A stretch of 64,000 nt of DNA from Halomonas sp. SSL-5 (GTDB lineage Bacteria > Pseudomonadota > Gammaproteobacteria > Pseudomonadales > Halomonadaceae): positions 186,001-250,000 of the forward strand of contig NZ_JAUYWF010000002.1 in assembly GCF_030708455.1 (NCBI RefSeq), read 5' to 3'. Made by a program: the position numbers and the translations under genes. Under the pieces are notes generated by a model. The model saw nothing but the letters and a program-made list of their open reading frames with translations. It was not told the DNA's origin and made no database searches. Every line of letters starts with the position of its first letter. The first letter of the stretch is position 1. Below, piece after piece: positions 1 to 8,283 of this stretch.

Positions 1-101
1 GTGCCCAGGACCGCCACGTGGCGCACCGGCCGCGCATCCTCGATACGCGGCTCGGGCGCTCCCGTGATGGGGAGATCCAGGCCTTTCTTGACTTCGATCA
101 T
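1..101 (-). CDS. nqrA: Na+-translocating NADH-quinone reductase subunit A (5' end only)
   Basis: Only the first 33 codons are inside the window; the gene runs off the left edge. The reading [14 protein letters not shown], followed by a PVRHVAVLG segment, matches the very conserved NqrA N-terminus. NqrA is the membrane-peripheral subunit of the six-subunit NQR complex, which couples NADH oxidation to Na+ export; this fits a halophile. The ATG is at 101-99 with a weak purine stretch upstream. A sigma70-like promoter lies about 80 bp upstream. The nqrA-gap-mfd neighbourhood resembles Pseudomonas. The rest of the nqr operon cannot be seen. Confidence 0.88.
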   Translation of the reverse strand, partial: MIEVKKGLDLPITGAPEPRIEDARPVRHVAVLG

Positions 102-180
102 AGTCTCGCCCAGTTGGTGGATCGTAAAAATAAGGAAAGGGCCACGAGGCACGCCCGGCCCACCCCGAAAAATCCACCGT

Positions 181-209
181 ATTATAAAGAGAAGGCGAGG
201 AGATGACTA
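181..209 (-). promoter_or_regulatory. Probable promoter of the nqr operon
   Basis: Read on the minus strand, TAGTCA (209-204), a 17-bp spacer and a perfect TATAAT (186-181) form a good sigma70-type promoter pointing at nqrA. The predicted start near 174 gives a leader of about 70 nt. The match is by eye only. The remaining bases up to the gap stop codon hold the heptamer array and a terminator. Confidence 0.55.
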
Positions 210-276
210 CCTGAGCGAAGGTCGCAAGCGCCGGCACGACGCAAGGGAAGGATTGTCGCAGGGGGCGGGGCGGCCA

Positions 277-340
277 AGGGCAAGGGGCAAGGGGCAAGGG
301 GCAAGGGGCAAGGGGCAAGGGGCAAGGGGCAAGGGGCAAG
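277..340. repeat. Heptameric tandem array, (GGGGCAA)n
   Basis: About nine head-to-tail copies of the 7-mer GGGGCAA (phase CAAGGGG) fill 277-340 in the 343-bp non-coding stretch between nqrA and gap. The copies are essentially identical, which suggests recent slippage. A partly complementary CTTG-rich segment (ccttg, cccttg, agcttg) lies at 408-440 beyond the gap terminator, so the locus could fold. The same period-7 theme recurs at 5651, 38774 and 51271. Confidence 0.95.
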
Positions 341-370
341 CTGAAAATCAGCAGCATGCTCCCGACCAAG

Positions 371-407
371 CAAAAACAAACCCCGCGGCCATACAGCCTG
401 CGGGGTT
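371..407 (-). terminator. Rho-independent terminator of gap
   Basis: AACCCCGC (379-386) pairs with GCGGGGTT (400-407) around a 13-nt loop. On the minus strand the hairpin is followed by a T-rich run (378-371). It lies about 40 bp after the gap stop codon. Confidence 0.8.
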
Positions 408-444
408 CCTTGAAGCTCGTCCCTTGTAGCTTGTAGCTCGTTGC

Positions 445-1908
445 TTAGGCGCTGGCGCGCGGCAGCTTGAGGAAGCTGACGTTGGACATGTGCTGCAGGA
501 TGCGGATCACCTGGCAGCTGTAGCCGAACTCGTTGTCGTACCAGACGTAGAGCACAGCGTTCTTGCCATTGGCGATGGTCGCCTTGGCATCGACGATGCC
601 GGCATGGCGGTTGCCGACGAAGTCGGTGGAGACCACCTCGGGGGAGTCGACATAGTCGATCTGCTTCTGGAACGGAGAATCCAGCGACATGTGACGCAGG
701 AAGTCGTTGAGCGCCTCGGCGTCGGTCGCCTTCTCCAGGCGCAGGTTGAGGATCGCCATGGAGACGTTGGGCGTCGGCACGCGGATGGCATTGCCGGTGA
801 GCTTGCCGGCAAACTCCGGCAGCGCCTTGGCGACGGCCTTGGCGGCACCGGTCTCGGTCAGCACCATGTTGAGCGGCGCGCTGCGCCCACGGCGGTCACC
901 CTTGTGGTAGTTGTCGATCAGGTTCTGGTCGTTGGTGTAGCTGTGGACCGTCTCGACGTGGCCATGCTCGACGCCGAACTCGTCGTTGAGCACCTTGAGC
1001 ACCGGCACGATGGCGTTGGTGGTGCAGGAGGCCGCGGAGATGACGCGGTCATCGTCGCTCAGGTCATCATGGTTGATGCCGTAGACGATGTTCTTGATAT
1101 CCCCCTTGCCCGGCGCGGTGAGCAGCGCCTTGGCCACGCCCTTGCACTGCAGGTGCTGGCCGAGGCCGGCCTCGTCACGCCAGATGCCGGTGTTGTCGAC
1201 CACCACGGCGTTGTCGATGCCGTAGGCGGTATAGTCGACATCGGCCGGGGAGTCGGCGTAGATCACCTGGATGACATTACCGTTGGCGGTGATGGTGCGC
1301 GCCTCGGCGTCGACGCTGATGGTGCCGTCGAAGGGGCCATGGACGGAATCGCGGCGCAACAGGCTTGCCCGCTTCTCGAGGTCCTTGGCGATATCGCCGC
1401 GGCCGCGTACCACGATGGCGCGCAGGCGCAGCAGATTGCCGCCACCGGCCTTCTCCACCAGCACCCGGGCCAGGATACGGCCGATGCGGCCGAAGCCATA
1501 GAGGACCACGTCCTTGGGCTCGCCGTTACCGGCATTGGGGTCGTGGGCGTCGACGATCTCGGCGAGCTCCTCGCGCAGGAAGGCCACGGCATCGCCGCCG
1601 CCCTGCTTCTTGAAGGCCACGCCCAGCTTGCCCACGTCGACGTGGGCCGGCCCCAGGTTGAGCTCGGTCAGCGCCTTGACCAGCGGGTAGGTATCCTGCA
1701 CGGAGAGCTCGGTTCCCTCCACCTTCCGCACGAAGCGGTGATCCTTCAGGATGCGGATCACGCTGCGATTGAACAGCGAGCGCCCATAGAGGGTGGTGAC
1801 CACGTTGTTATGCCGGTAGAGGCTACCGATCATCGGGATCATCTGCTCGGCAAGCGCCTGGTTGTCGTGCCAGTCCTGAAAGACGGTATCGGAGGGTTGC
1901 TGACTCAC
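445..1908 (-). CDS. gap: Glyceraldehyde-3-phosphate dehydrogenase, long type
   Basis: A 487-aa NAD(P)-dependent glyceraldehyde-3-phosphate dehydrogenase of the long, N-terminally extended class found in Pseudomonas and relatives. The nucleotide-binding motif GFGRIGR is at 138-144, the active-site SAASCTTN puts the catalytic cysteine at 295, and the C-terminal WYDNEFGYS signature is present. About 130 residues precede the Rossmann fold, where ordinary GAPDH has almost none. I chose GTG at 1908 because a GAGG sequence sits just upstream and the protein then begins as in long homologues; an in-frame ATG at 1947 has no good ribosome site. It oxidises GAP to 1,3-bisphosphoglycerate, or runs the reverse in gluconeogenesis. 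It is divergent from mfd. Confidence 0.93.
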   Translation of the reverse strand: MSQQPSDTVFQDWHDNQALAEQMIPMIGSLYRHNNVVTTLYGRSLFNRSVIRILKDHRFVRKVEGTELSVQDTYPLVKALTELNLGPAHVDVGKLGVAFKKQGGGDAVAFLREELAEIVDAHDPNAGNGEPKDVVLYGFGRIGRILARVLVEKAGGGNLLRLRAIVVRGRGDIAKDLEKRASLLRRDSVHGPFDGTISVDAEARTITANGNVIQVIYADSPADVDYTAYGIDNAVVVDNTGIWRDEAGLGQHLQCKGVAKALLTAPGKGDIKNIVYGINHDDLSDDDRVISAASCTTNAIVPVLKVLNDEFGVEHGHVETVHSYTNDQNLIDNYHKGDRRGRSAPLNMVLTETGAAKAVAKALPEFAGKLTGNAIRVPTPNVSMAILNLRLEKATDAEALNDFLRHMSLDSPFQKQIDYVDSPEVVSTDFVGNRHAGIVDAKATIANGKNAVLYVWYDNEFGYSCQVIRILQHMSNVSFLKLPRASA

Positions 1909-2044
1909 GTGTGGCCTCACTGGTGGGATCGAAGGGTTCCCGGCCATTATCCCGGGGCCGGGTTCCTGCGGCAATCGCTGGATGGTCGCAACCGCTGTAG
2001 GGGGATTACAGGAACGGGCGTTTGACTACAAGAAACCGAGGGGC

Positions 2045-2053
2045 TGGTATGAT
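2045..2053 (+). promoter_or_regulatory. Extended -10 promoter of mfd
   Basis: TGGTATGAT is a clean extended -10 element (TGnTATNAT). A TTGACT at 2022-2027 is 20 bp upstream, too far for a normal -35, but extended -10 promoters can do without one. The predicted start near 2060 leaves a leader of about 60 nt before the mfd ATG. Confidence 0.45.
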
Positions 2054-2119
2054 GGTGCCCCCGCGAGGAGCCACACAGGATCCGTCGGGCCGCGCCCGTC
2101 GACAGCCCAATAGAGACCC

Positions 2120-5100
2120 ATGCCGACATTCTCTCCGCTCGACCCACCGCGCCCCCAGGGGGTGCGCGAGACACGCTACTGGCAGATGCCCCAGGGCAGC
2201 GCCGCGTCGCTGGCGCTGGCGCACCTGGCCAGCGATGCCCCGCTGCTGGTGATCACCGCCGATACCGCCCAGGCGCTGCGCCTGGAGAGCGAGCTGCGTT
2301 TCTTCAGCCGGGTGCCGGTACTGCCCTTCCCCGATTGGGAGACCCTGCCCTACGACAGCTTCTCCCCTCACCAGGACATCGTCTCCGCCCGGCTGCGCAC
2401 CCTGCGCCGGCTGCAGGACGGCGAGCACGGCATCGTGCTGGTGCCGATCAACACCCTGATGCAGCGCCTGGCGCCTGTCGAGTACATCGCCGGGCGGGTA
2501 TTGACCCTGGAGGTGGGCCAGACCCTGGACCGCGAGGGCTTTCGCGACGCCCTCTCCCGCGCCGGCTACCGGGCGGTGGAGACGGTCTACGAGCCCGGCG
2601 AGTATGCCCTGCGTGGCGCCCTGATCGACCTCTTCCCGATGGGGGTGGAAGCGCCGCTGCGCATCGACCTGTTCGATGACGAGATCGACACCCTGCGCAC
2701 CTTCGACCCCGACACCCAGCGCAGCGCCGACCGGGCCGATCGAATCGAGCTGCTCCCGGCCCACGAATATTCGCTGTCGCGCGGCGCCATCGCCTGCTTC
2801 CGCGAGGGCTTCGAGACGCTGTTCGATGTCGACCCGCGCCAGTGCCCGCTCTATGTCGACGCCCTCAAGGGCATCCCCTCCCCCGGCCTCGAGCAGTACC
2901 TGCCGCTGTTCTTCGAGGAGACGGCCACCCTCTTCGACCACCTCGCCGAAGGCACCCGGGTGGCGCTGTTGCCGGAGTGCCTGGCCGCCGCCGAGCATCA
3001 CTGGGCCTCCATCGAGAGCCGCTATGAGAACCTGGGGGTCGACCCCACCCGGCCGCTGCTGCCGCCGCATCGCGCCTTCGTACCGGTAGCCGAGCTGTTT
3101 GCGGCGATCAAGCGCCACCCGCGGGTCGAACTGACCGAGGCGAGCGAGCATCGTCACGCCCTGGCGCCGGCCACCCAGGCGCCACCCGACGTGGGCATCA
3201 ATGCCCGGGCCAAGGAGCCGCTGGCCCCCCTGGCACACTTCCTCGAGACGCGCGGCGACACCCGAGTGCTGTTCGTGGCCGAGTCCCGTGGCCGCCGGGA
3301 AGCCCTGGAGGAGGCCCTGGCGCCACTGCGCCTGGCGCTGCCCCACGTCGAGGACTTTGCCGACTTCCTCGCCGCCGAGATGCCCATCGCCATCACCGAG
3401 GGCGAGCTCGAGGCGGGACTGTGGCTGACCGACCCCGGGCTCGCGGTGATCAGCGAGTCCGAACTCTACGGCGAGGTGGTACGCCAGAGCCGTCGCCGCG
3501 AGAAGGCCACCGATGCCGACGAACTGGCCGTGCGCCACCTCTCCGAGCTGCGCCCCGGCGCGCCGGTGGTCCACCAGGCCCACGGCGTCGGCCGCTACAA
3601 GGGGCTCGAGACGCTCGAGGCTGGCGGCCAGGCCGCGGAGTTCGTGACCCTGGAGTATGCCGACGGCGCCCGGCTCTATGTGCCGGTGGAGAGCCTGCAC
3701 CTGATCTCGCGCTACGCCGGCGCCGACGACGAGCTTGCCCCGCTGCACCGCCTGGGTTCCGAGCAGTGGCAGAAGGCCAGGAAGAAGGCCGCCGAGAAGA
3801 TCCGCGACACCGCCGCCGAACTGCTCGACATCTATGCTCGCCGCGAGGCCCGCGAGGGGTTCGCCTGTGCGCCGCCCGACGCCGAGTACTCGCGCTTCGC
3901 CGCCGCCTTCCCCTTCGAGGAGACCCCCGACCAGCGTGCCGCCATCCATGCCGTGATCGAGGACATGACCGCGCCACGCCCCATGGACCGGGTGGTGTGC
4001 GGCGACGTCGGCTTCGGCAAGACCGAGGTGGCCATGCGCGCCGCCTTCCTGGCGGTCCACTCCGGCCGCCAGGTGGTGGTACTGGTGCCCACCACCCTGC
4101 TGGCCCGCCAGCACTACGAGAACTTCCGCGACCGCTTCGCCGACACCGCCGTCAATATCGAGCTGATCTCGCGCTTCACCGCCGGCAAGGGCCAGGCCGC
4201 CTCCCTCAAGCGTATCGAGGAGGGTCAGGCGGATATCGTCATCGGCACCCACAAGCTGCTCTCGAAATCCATGCAGCTGCCCAAGATGGGCCTGCTGATC
4301 ATCGACGAGGAGCATCGCTTCGGGGTGGCGCAGAAGGAGCGCCTGAAGAGCCTGCGCGCCGAGGTGGACATCCTGACCATGACCGCCACCCCCATCCCGC
4401 GCACGCTGAACATGGCGATGAGCGGCATCCGCGACCTCTCGATCATCGCCACCCCGCCGGCGCGGCGCCTGTCGGTGAAGACCTTCGTGCAGCGCCGCGA
4501 GGAGGCGGTGCTCAAGGAGGCGGTCCTGCGCGAGATCCTCCGCGGCGGGCAGGTCTATTTCCTGCACAACGAGGTCAAGACCATCGAGACCGCCGCCGAG
4601 ACGGTGCGCGAGCTGGTGCCCGAGGCCCGCGTCGGGGTGGCCCACGGCCAGCTTCCCGAACGCGCCCTGGAGCGGGTGATGTCGGACTTCTACCACAAGC
4701 GCTTCAACGTGCTGGTGTGCTCCACCATCATCGAGACCGGCATCGACGTTCCCAGCGCCAACACCATCCTCATCGAGCGCGCCGACAAGTTCGGCCTGGC
4801 CCAGCTCCACCAGCTGCGCGGCCGGGTCGGGCGCAGCCACCACCAGGCCTATGCCTACCTGCTCACCCCGCCGCCCAAGGCGATGACCCGGGACGCGATC
4901 AAGCGCCTGGAGGCGATCGGCGCCGCCGAGGACCTCGGCGCCGGCTTCACCCTGGCCAGCCATGACATGGAGATTCGCGGCGCCGGCGAGCTGCTCGGCG
5001 ACGAGCAGAGCGGCCAGATGGAGGCGATCGGCTATGGCCTCTACATGGAGATGCTCGACCGCGCCGTGGCGGCCATTCGCGCCGGCAAGACGCCCAATAT

Positions 5101-5569
5101 CGAGGCCCCCCTGGACGACGGCGTCGAGATCAGCCTCAACCTCCCCGCCCTGATTCCGGACGACTACCTGCACGATGTCCAGCAGCGGCTGGTGATGTAC
5201 AAGCGCATCGCCAGCGCCGCCGACGAGGCCGAGCTCAAGGAGCTGCAGGTGGAGATGATCGACCGTTTCGGCCTGCTGCCGGGGCCGCTGAAGACCCTGC
5301 TGCGCCAGACCCGACTTCGCCAGCGGGCCGAGCGCCTGGGCATCACCCGCCTCGAGGCGGGCCCCGAGCGCGGCCGCGTCATCTTCGGCGCCCACACCGG
5401 TGTCGACCCCTTGACCCTGGTGGAGCTGATCCAGCGCGAACCGGGGCGTTATCGCCTGGATGGCGCCGACACCCTGCGCTTCGAGGCCGCCATGGACGAC
5501 GAGGAGGCGCGCTTCCAGGCCGTGGAGCAGCTGCTCGAGACACTCAACCGCAAGGCACAAGCCGCCTGA
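2120..5569 (+). CDS. mfd: Transcription-repair coupling factor Mfd
   Basis: A 1149-aa SF2 translocase, full length for the family. It removes RNA polymerase stalled at DNA lesions and recruits UvrA. The UvrB-like N-terminal module covers roughly 1-350, with PFPDWETLPYD near 70. The CarD-like RNA-polymerase-interacting domain begins near 480 (HQAHGVGRYKGLE). The RecG-like motor has Walker A GDVGFGKT at 628-635, DEEH at 729-732 and TATPIPRT soon after; helicase motif VI lies in QLRGRVGRS. The C-terminal TRCF domain is complete. It is monocistronic and divergent from gap. Its stop codon is directly followed by the tandem arrays starting at 5571. Confidence 0.98.
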   Translation: MPTFSPLDPPRPQGVRETRYWQMPQGSAASLALAHLASDAPLLVITADTAQALRLESELRFFSRVPVLPFPDWETLPYDSFSPHQDIVSARLRTLRRLQDGEHGIVLVPINTLMQRLAPVEYIAGRVLTLEVGQTLDREGFRDALSRAGYRAVETVYEPGEYALRGALIDLFPMGVEAPLRIDLFDDEIDTLRTFDPDTQRSADRADRIELLPAHEYSLSRGAIACFREGFETLFDVDPRQCPLYVDALKGIPSPGLEQYLPLFFEETATLFDHLAEGTRVALLPECLAAAEHHWASIESRYENLGVDPTRPLLPPHRAFVPVAELFAAIKRHPRVELTEASEHRHALAPATQAPPDVGINARAKEPLAPLAHFLETRGDTRVLFVAESRGRREALEEALAPLRLALPHVEDFADFLAAEMPIAITEGELEAGLWLTDPGLAVISESELYGEVVRQSRRREKATDADELAVRHLSELRPGAPVVHQAHGVGRYKGLETLEAGGQAAEFVTLEYADGARLYVPVESLHLISRYAGADDELAPLHRLGSEQWQKARKKAAEKIRDTAAELLDIYARREAREGFACAPPDAEYSRFAAAFPFEETPDQRAAIHAVIEDMTAPRPMDRVVCGDVGFGKTEVAMRAAFLAVHSGRQVVVLVPTTLLARQHYENFRDRFADTAVNIELISRFTAGKGQAASLKRIEEGQADIVIGTHKLLSKSMQLPKMGLLIIDEEHRFGVAQKERLKSLRAEVDILTMTATPIPRTLNMAMSGIRDLSIIATPPARRLSVKTFVQRREEAVLKEAVLREILRGGQVYFLHNEVKTIETAAETVRELVPEARVGVAHGQLPERALERVMSDFYHKRFNVLVCSTIIETGIDVPSANTILIERADKFGLAQLHQLRGRVGRSHHQAYAYLLTPPPKAMTRDAIKRLEAIGAAEDLGAGFTLASHDMEIRGAGELLGDEQSGQMEAIGYGLYMEMLDRAVAAIRAGKTPNIEAPLDDGVEISLNLPALIPDDYLHDVQQRLVMYKRIASAADEAELKELQVEMIDRFGLLPGPLKTLLRQTRLRQRAERLGITRLEAGPERGRVIFGAHTGVDPLTLVELIQREPGRYRLDGADTLRFEAAMDDEEARFQAVEQLLETLNRKAQAA

Positions 5570-5570
5570 A

Positions 5571-5650
5571 GCGGCCAAGCGGCCAAGCGGCCAAGCGGCC
5601 AAGCGGCCAAGCGGCCAAGCGGCCAAGCGGCCAAGCGGCCAAGCGGCCAA
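5571..5650. repeat. Octameric tandem array, ten copies of GCGGCCAA
   Basis: Ten perfect copies of the 8-mer GCGGCCAA (phase CCAAGCGG) start one base after the mfd stop codon. They run without a break into eleven copies of a different 7-mer. The perfect identity suggests recent slippage. Together the arrays occupy almost half of the 371-bp gap before the next gene. Confidence 0.97.
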
Positions 5651-5727
5651 GCTGCAAGCTGCAAGCTGCAAGCTGCAAGCTGCAAGCTGCAAGCTGCAAG
5701 CTGCAAGCTGCAAGCTGCAAGCTGCAA
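5651..5727. repeat. Heptameric tandem array, eleven copies of GCTGCAA
   Basis: Eleven perfect copies of GCTGCAA (phase CAAGCTG) follow the octamer array. A CTTG-rich region (ccttg, acttg, ccttg, agcttg) at 5769-5800 is partly complementary, as at the gap locus. I see nothing else recognisable in 5728-5847; a possible -10 (TATACT) lies at 5848-5853 ahead of the next gene. Confidence 0.97.
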
Positions 5728-5940
5728 ACCAGGATGATGTTGCTCACATCGCTGGAAGCACAGGTTTTCCTTGAAACTTGCTCCTTGTAGCTTGTGGCTG
5801 GCCGAAGGCCTAGAAGAACTGGCGAACTCGTGCCTTTACCGGCACTCTATACTGTTAACCAAGAACTCATCGCACCGCCCACGGGCCACCGGTCACAGGA
5901 GTCACCGGTGCCCCTCCAGACCAAGAGTTGAACGCCCCTG

Positions 5941-6975
5941 ATGAATACCCTGACACTGATCCGTTGCGGTGCCCGCCGCGCCATGGCGATAGGATTCGGT
6001 GCCCTGCTCGCATCCAGCGCTCAGGCCGCCATTCCCGACTATGACGATGTACACGATCTGCCTCGTGGCCACTATGCGCTGCCCGAAGAGAGCAGCGTAA
6101 TAGGGGAAAGCTATACGATCACCGTCGAGGAGGGGGACACCCTCATCGACATCGCCCGCGAACATAACGTCGGCTACGAGGAGATCCGGATGGCCAATCC
6201 GGATGTCAGTATCTGGGCTCCCTTCGCGGACACCGAGGTCACCATTCCGGCCCGCCGGGTGCTTCCCGATGCCGAACGGGAAGGCATCGTGATCAACCTC
6301 TCCGAGCTGCGCCTCTACTACTTCTCGGAGCCCGGCGTGGTGGAGACCTATCCGATCAGCGTGGGCCGCGAGGAGTTCGCCACGCCGGTCGGGGTGACCA
6401 AGACCACCATCAAGGTCAAGGATCCCGCCTGGTCGCCGCCCGCCTCGATGCGTCGCGAAGCCGCCGCCCGCGGTGAGCCGGTACCGTCGGTGGTGCCGGC
6501 CGGGCCCGACAACCCGCTGGGCCGTCACGCCATCCTGCTGGGCATTCCCAGCTATCTGATCCACGGTACCAACAAGCCCGAGGGAGTCGGCATGCGCGTG
6601 AGTCGCGGCTGCATCCGCATGTTCCCCCAGGATATCGAGTCGCTCTATGAGCGCGTCCCCAGCGGCACCCGGGTCAATATCATCGACCAGCCGTTCAAGG
6701 CCGGCTGGAGCGCGGATGGGGAACTGCTCGCCCAGTCCTACCCGGCCCTGGAAGAGAATCGCGAAGGCTTCGAGCCGCTGATGCTTGCCATGGACACGCT
6801 GGCCCAGGCCTTCGGCGAAGAGCAGCCACCGGTGGACTACAAGCGCCTGCGCGAGCTGGTGGAGTCCCCGGACGGACAGGCGATCTCGCTTCTCAAGACC
6901 GCCGAGGAAGCTCCCACGCCGGCGCCGGCCAAACCCCGCAACCTCTATGAGTCTATCGCCATCGCCGAGCGCTGA
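5941..6975 (+). CDS. LysM-containing L,D-transpeptidase (ErfK/YbiS/YcfS type)
   Basis: A 344-aa periplasmic enzyme with a signal peptide (about 1-29, ending AQAA), a LysM peptidoglycan-binding domain (about 57-105) and a YkuD catalytic domain. The active-site pair is visible as HGTN at 208-211 and SRGCIRM with the catalytic cysteine at 224. In E. coli such enzymes join the Lpp C-terminal lysine to meso-diaminopimelate or make 3-3 crosslinks. The lipoprotein gene lies just downstream and faces it, so Lpp anchoring is the likely job. The C-terminal 90 residues beyond the catalytic domain are low in complexity. Which paralogue it matches (ErfK, YbiS, YcfS or YnhG) cannot be decided by eye. Confidence 0.93.
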   Translation: MNTLTLIRCGARRAMAIGFGALLASSAQAAIPDYDDVHDLPRGHYALPEESSVIGESYTITVEEGDTLIDIAREHNVGYEEIRMANPDVSIWAPFADTEVTIPARRVLPDAEREGIVINLSELRLYYFSEPGVVETYPISVGREEFATPVGVTKTTIKVKDPAWSPPASMRREAAARGEPVPSVVPAGPDNPLGRHAILLGIPSYLIHGTNKPEGVGMRVSRGCIRMFPQDIESLYERVPSGTRVNIIDQPFKAGWSADGELLAQSYPALEENREGFEPLMLAMDTLAQAFGEEQPPVDYKRLRELVESPDGQAISLLKTAEEAPTPAPAKPRNLYESIAIAER

Positions 6976-7025
6976 TTCGAGAGGCCCCGGACCTGAGGGC
7001 AGAACAGAAACCGGAAGGCCGGTAA

Positions 7026-7057
7026 CAAGAAGACCCCGCCGAGGCGGGGTCTTCTTG
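7026..7057. terminator. Bidirectional terminator between L,D-transpeptidase and lpp
   Basis: A nearly perfect 15-bp inverted repeat (7026-7040 with 7043-7057; core GACCCCGCC) sits between two convergent genes. Its outer A-rich and T-rich arms (AAGAAG/CTTCTT) let it work in both directions. Confidence 0.8.
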
Positions 7058-7107
7058 TTCTTGCAGAACCGCCATCGCCCTGAGGCGATGTCAGAACTCC
7101 GGCAGAA

Positions 7108-7371
7108 TTACTTCTGCATGGAGCGGCTGAACATGCGGTTCATCTCGTCACGGTTCTGCTCGGACATCTGCAGAGCCGCCTGGGCGTCACGCTGGGCCTG
7201 GTTGGCGGTGTTCTGCGCCTGAACAGCGATGCTGCGAGCTTCTGCAGCGTCGGCCTGTGCAGACTCAGCGGTCATGCGGACCTCTTCCAGGGCACTGGTG
7301 GAAGCACAGCCAGCCAGGATGGCCAGAGATGCGGCGGCGGCGGTCAGCTTCAGGGTGGTCTTCAGAGTCAT
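7108..7371 (-). CDS. lpp: Major outer-membrane lipoprotein (Lpp/OprI type)
   Basis: An 87-aa lipoprotein. The lipobox LAGC at 19-22 makes Cys22 the lipidated residue. The mature part is an alanine- and glutamine-rich heptad helix (about 30-80), like the trimeric coiled coil of Lpp/OprI. It ends RSMQK; a C-terminal lysine is the residue that L,D-transpeptidases attach to peptidoglycan. The ribosome site is strong (AAGGAG, good spacing). Two L,D-transpeptidase genes flank it, one convergent and one upstream on the same strand. Expression is probably high, given the TATAAT element upstream. Confidence 0.92.
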   Translation of the reverse strand: MTLKTTLKLTAAAASLAILAGCASTSALEEVRMTAESAQADAAEARSIAVQAQNTANQAQRDAQAALQMSEQNRDEMNRMFSRSMQK

Positions 7372-7512
7372 GGTGTTCTCCTTGGGTCTTCCTTGGTACT
7401 GCGTTGAAAGAAGCCTGAGGTTCAGGCGTCTTGCCTGCGATTGCAGGCGCGTCTGCAGCGACTTGTGCTCGAGCCAACTTGTACTCGAAGCACGGGAGTC
7501 AAACGCTGTTTT

Positions 7513-7541
7513 ATTATACGCAACGGCGCTTGTCCATCGCT
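7513..7541 (-). promoter_or_regulatory. Probable lpp promoter
   Basis: On the minus strand a perfect TATAAT (7518-7513) lies in AT-rich sequence unlike its GC-rich surroundings. The -35 at 17-bp spacing (AGCGAT) is poor. The leader to the lpp ATG would be about 135 nt. Confidence 0.45.
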
Positions 7542-7567
7542 TTAACGTCCCTTGCGCATGTACCAGC

Positions 7568-8182
7568 CTAGCGGATCACGACGCGTGTGCCAATATCGAT
7601 CAACGCGACCAGGCGCTCGATCTGGTCATCGGTCACCGCTACGCACCCCTGGGTCCAGTGAAACCGGCGATGAATATCGGGGTCTCCCTTGCCCACGCCG
7701 TGCAGGCCGATGAAGCCTCCCAGCGCGGTATCCTGCGGCGGATACCCGTTGGCCCGGTAGTAGCGAAAATAGTCGTCGTAGTCCTGCTGGGTGAAGATGC
7801 CCTCATCCAGGGCGACACGCGCATGGGTCGGCGTCGGGTAGTCGAGCCCGACGAACAGGTGCCAGTCGCTCTCGTGGTTGAAGCGATTGACGCGAAACTC
7901 CCCCTTGGGGGTGGCCCCGCTGCCCTTCAGGCGCGTGGAGCGAGCCCCGCCGCGCCCCAGCGAGATGGGCACATAGCGCACCAGTTCGCGGTTGCCGCGG
8001 TAGACGATGAGCGTGGCATCGCTGTCATCCACCAGCACCCAGACCTCGTCGGCATGGCGCGGCAGGTGCGCCCGGGTGAGTTGTGTCTCGACCAGGTTGG
8101 CCCGGGCCGACTCGATGCCCAGCAGCGCCAGCGGGGTGGCAAGGACGAGTCGGCTGAAGCGACGGCGGGAGAGAGAAGGCAT
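7568..8182 (-). CDS. YkuD-family L,D-transpeptidase, possibly YafK/DpaA-like
   Basis: A 204-aa protein with an N-terminal SRRRF plus hydrophobic stretch (5-26) that looks like a Tat-type signal. The YkuD domain follows: TPKGEF at 91-96, His161 in GLHG and the catalytic Cys180 in TQGCVAV. It has no LysM domain, unlike the enzyme at 5941. Small LysM-less YkuD proteins include YafK/DpaA, which in E. coli cuts Lpp from murein; assigning that role here is inference from lpp being next door. I start at ATG 8182 rather than GTG 8230, because the Tat motif then lies at the extreme N-terminus. Confidence 0.82.
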   Translation of the reverse strand: MPSLSRRRFSRLVLATPLALLGIESARANLVETQLTRAHLPRHADEVWVLVDDSDATLIVYRGNRELVRYVPISLGRGGARSTRLKGSGATPKGEFRVNRFNHESDWHLFVGLDYPTPTHARVALDEGIFTQQDYDDYFRYYRANGYPPQDTALGGFIGLHGVGKGDPDIHRRFHWTQGCVAVTDDQIERLVALIDIGTRVVIR

Positions 8183-8283
8183 CGTGTGGGAACTCTTGAG
8201 CACTGATATCGAGCGTCGTCGATTCGTCACGACGACGCGGCTAGGTGGGTTATAGCGTATCGGCAGGCCATCTGTCAGGCCCG

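Noticed and set aside
2006..5713. 1235-codon open frame antisense to mfd
   Set aside because: It mirrors a complete, motif-rich mfd gene. Long antisense frames are expected at this GC content; the translation is low in complexity and shows no domain.
5571..5727. CRISPR array
   Set aside because: Units are 7-8 bp and directly abutting, with no spacers and no cas genes.
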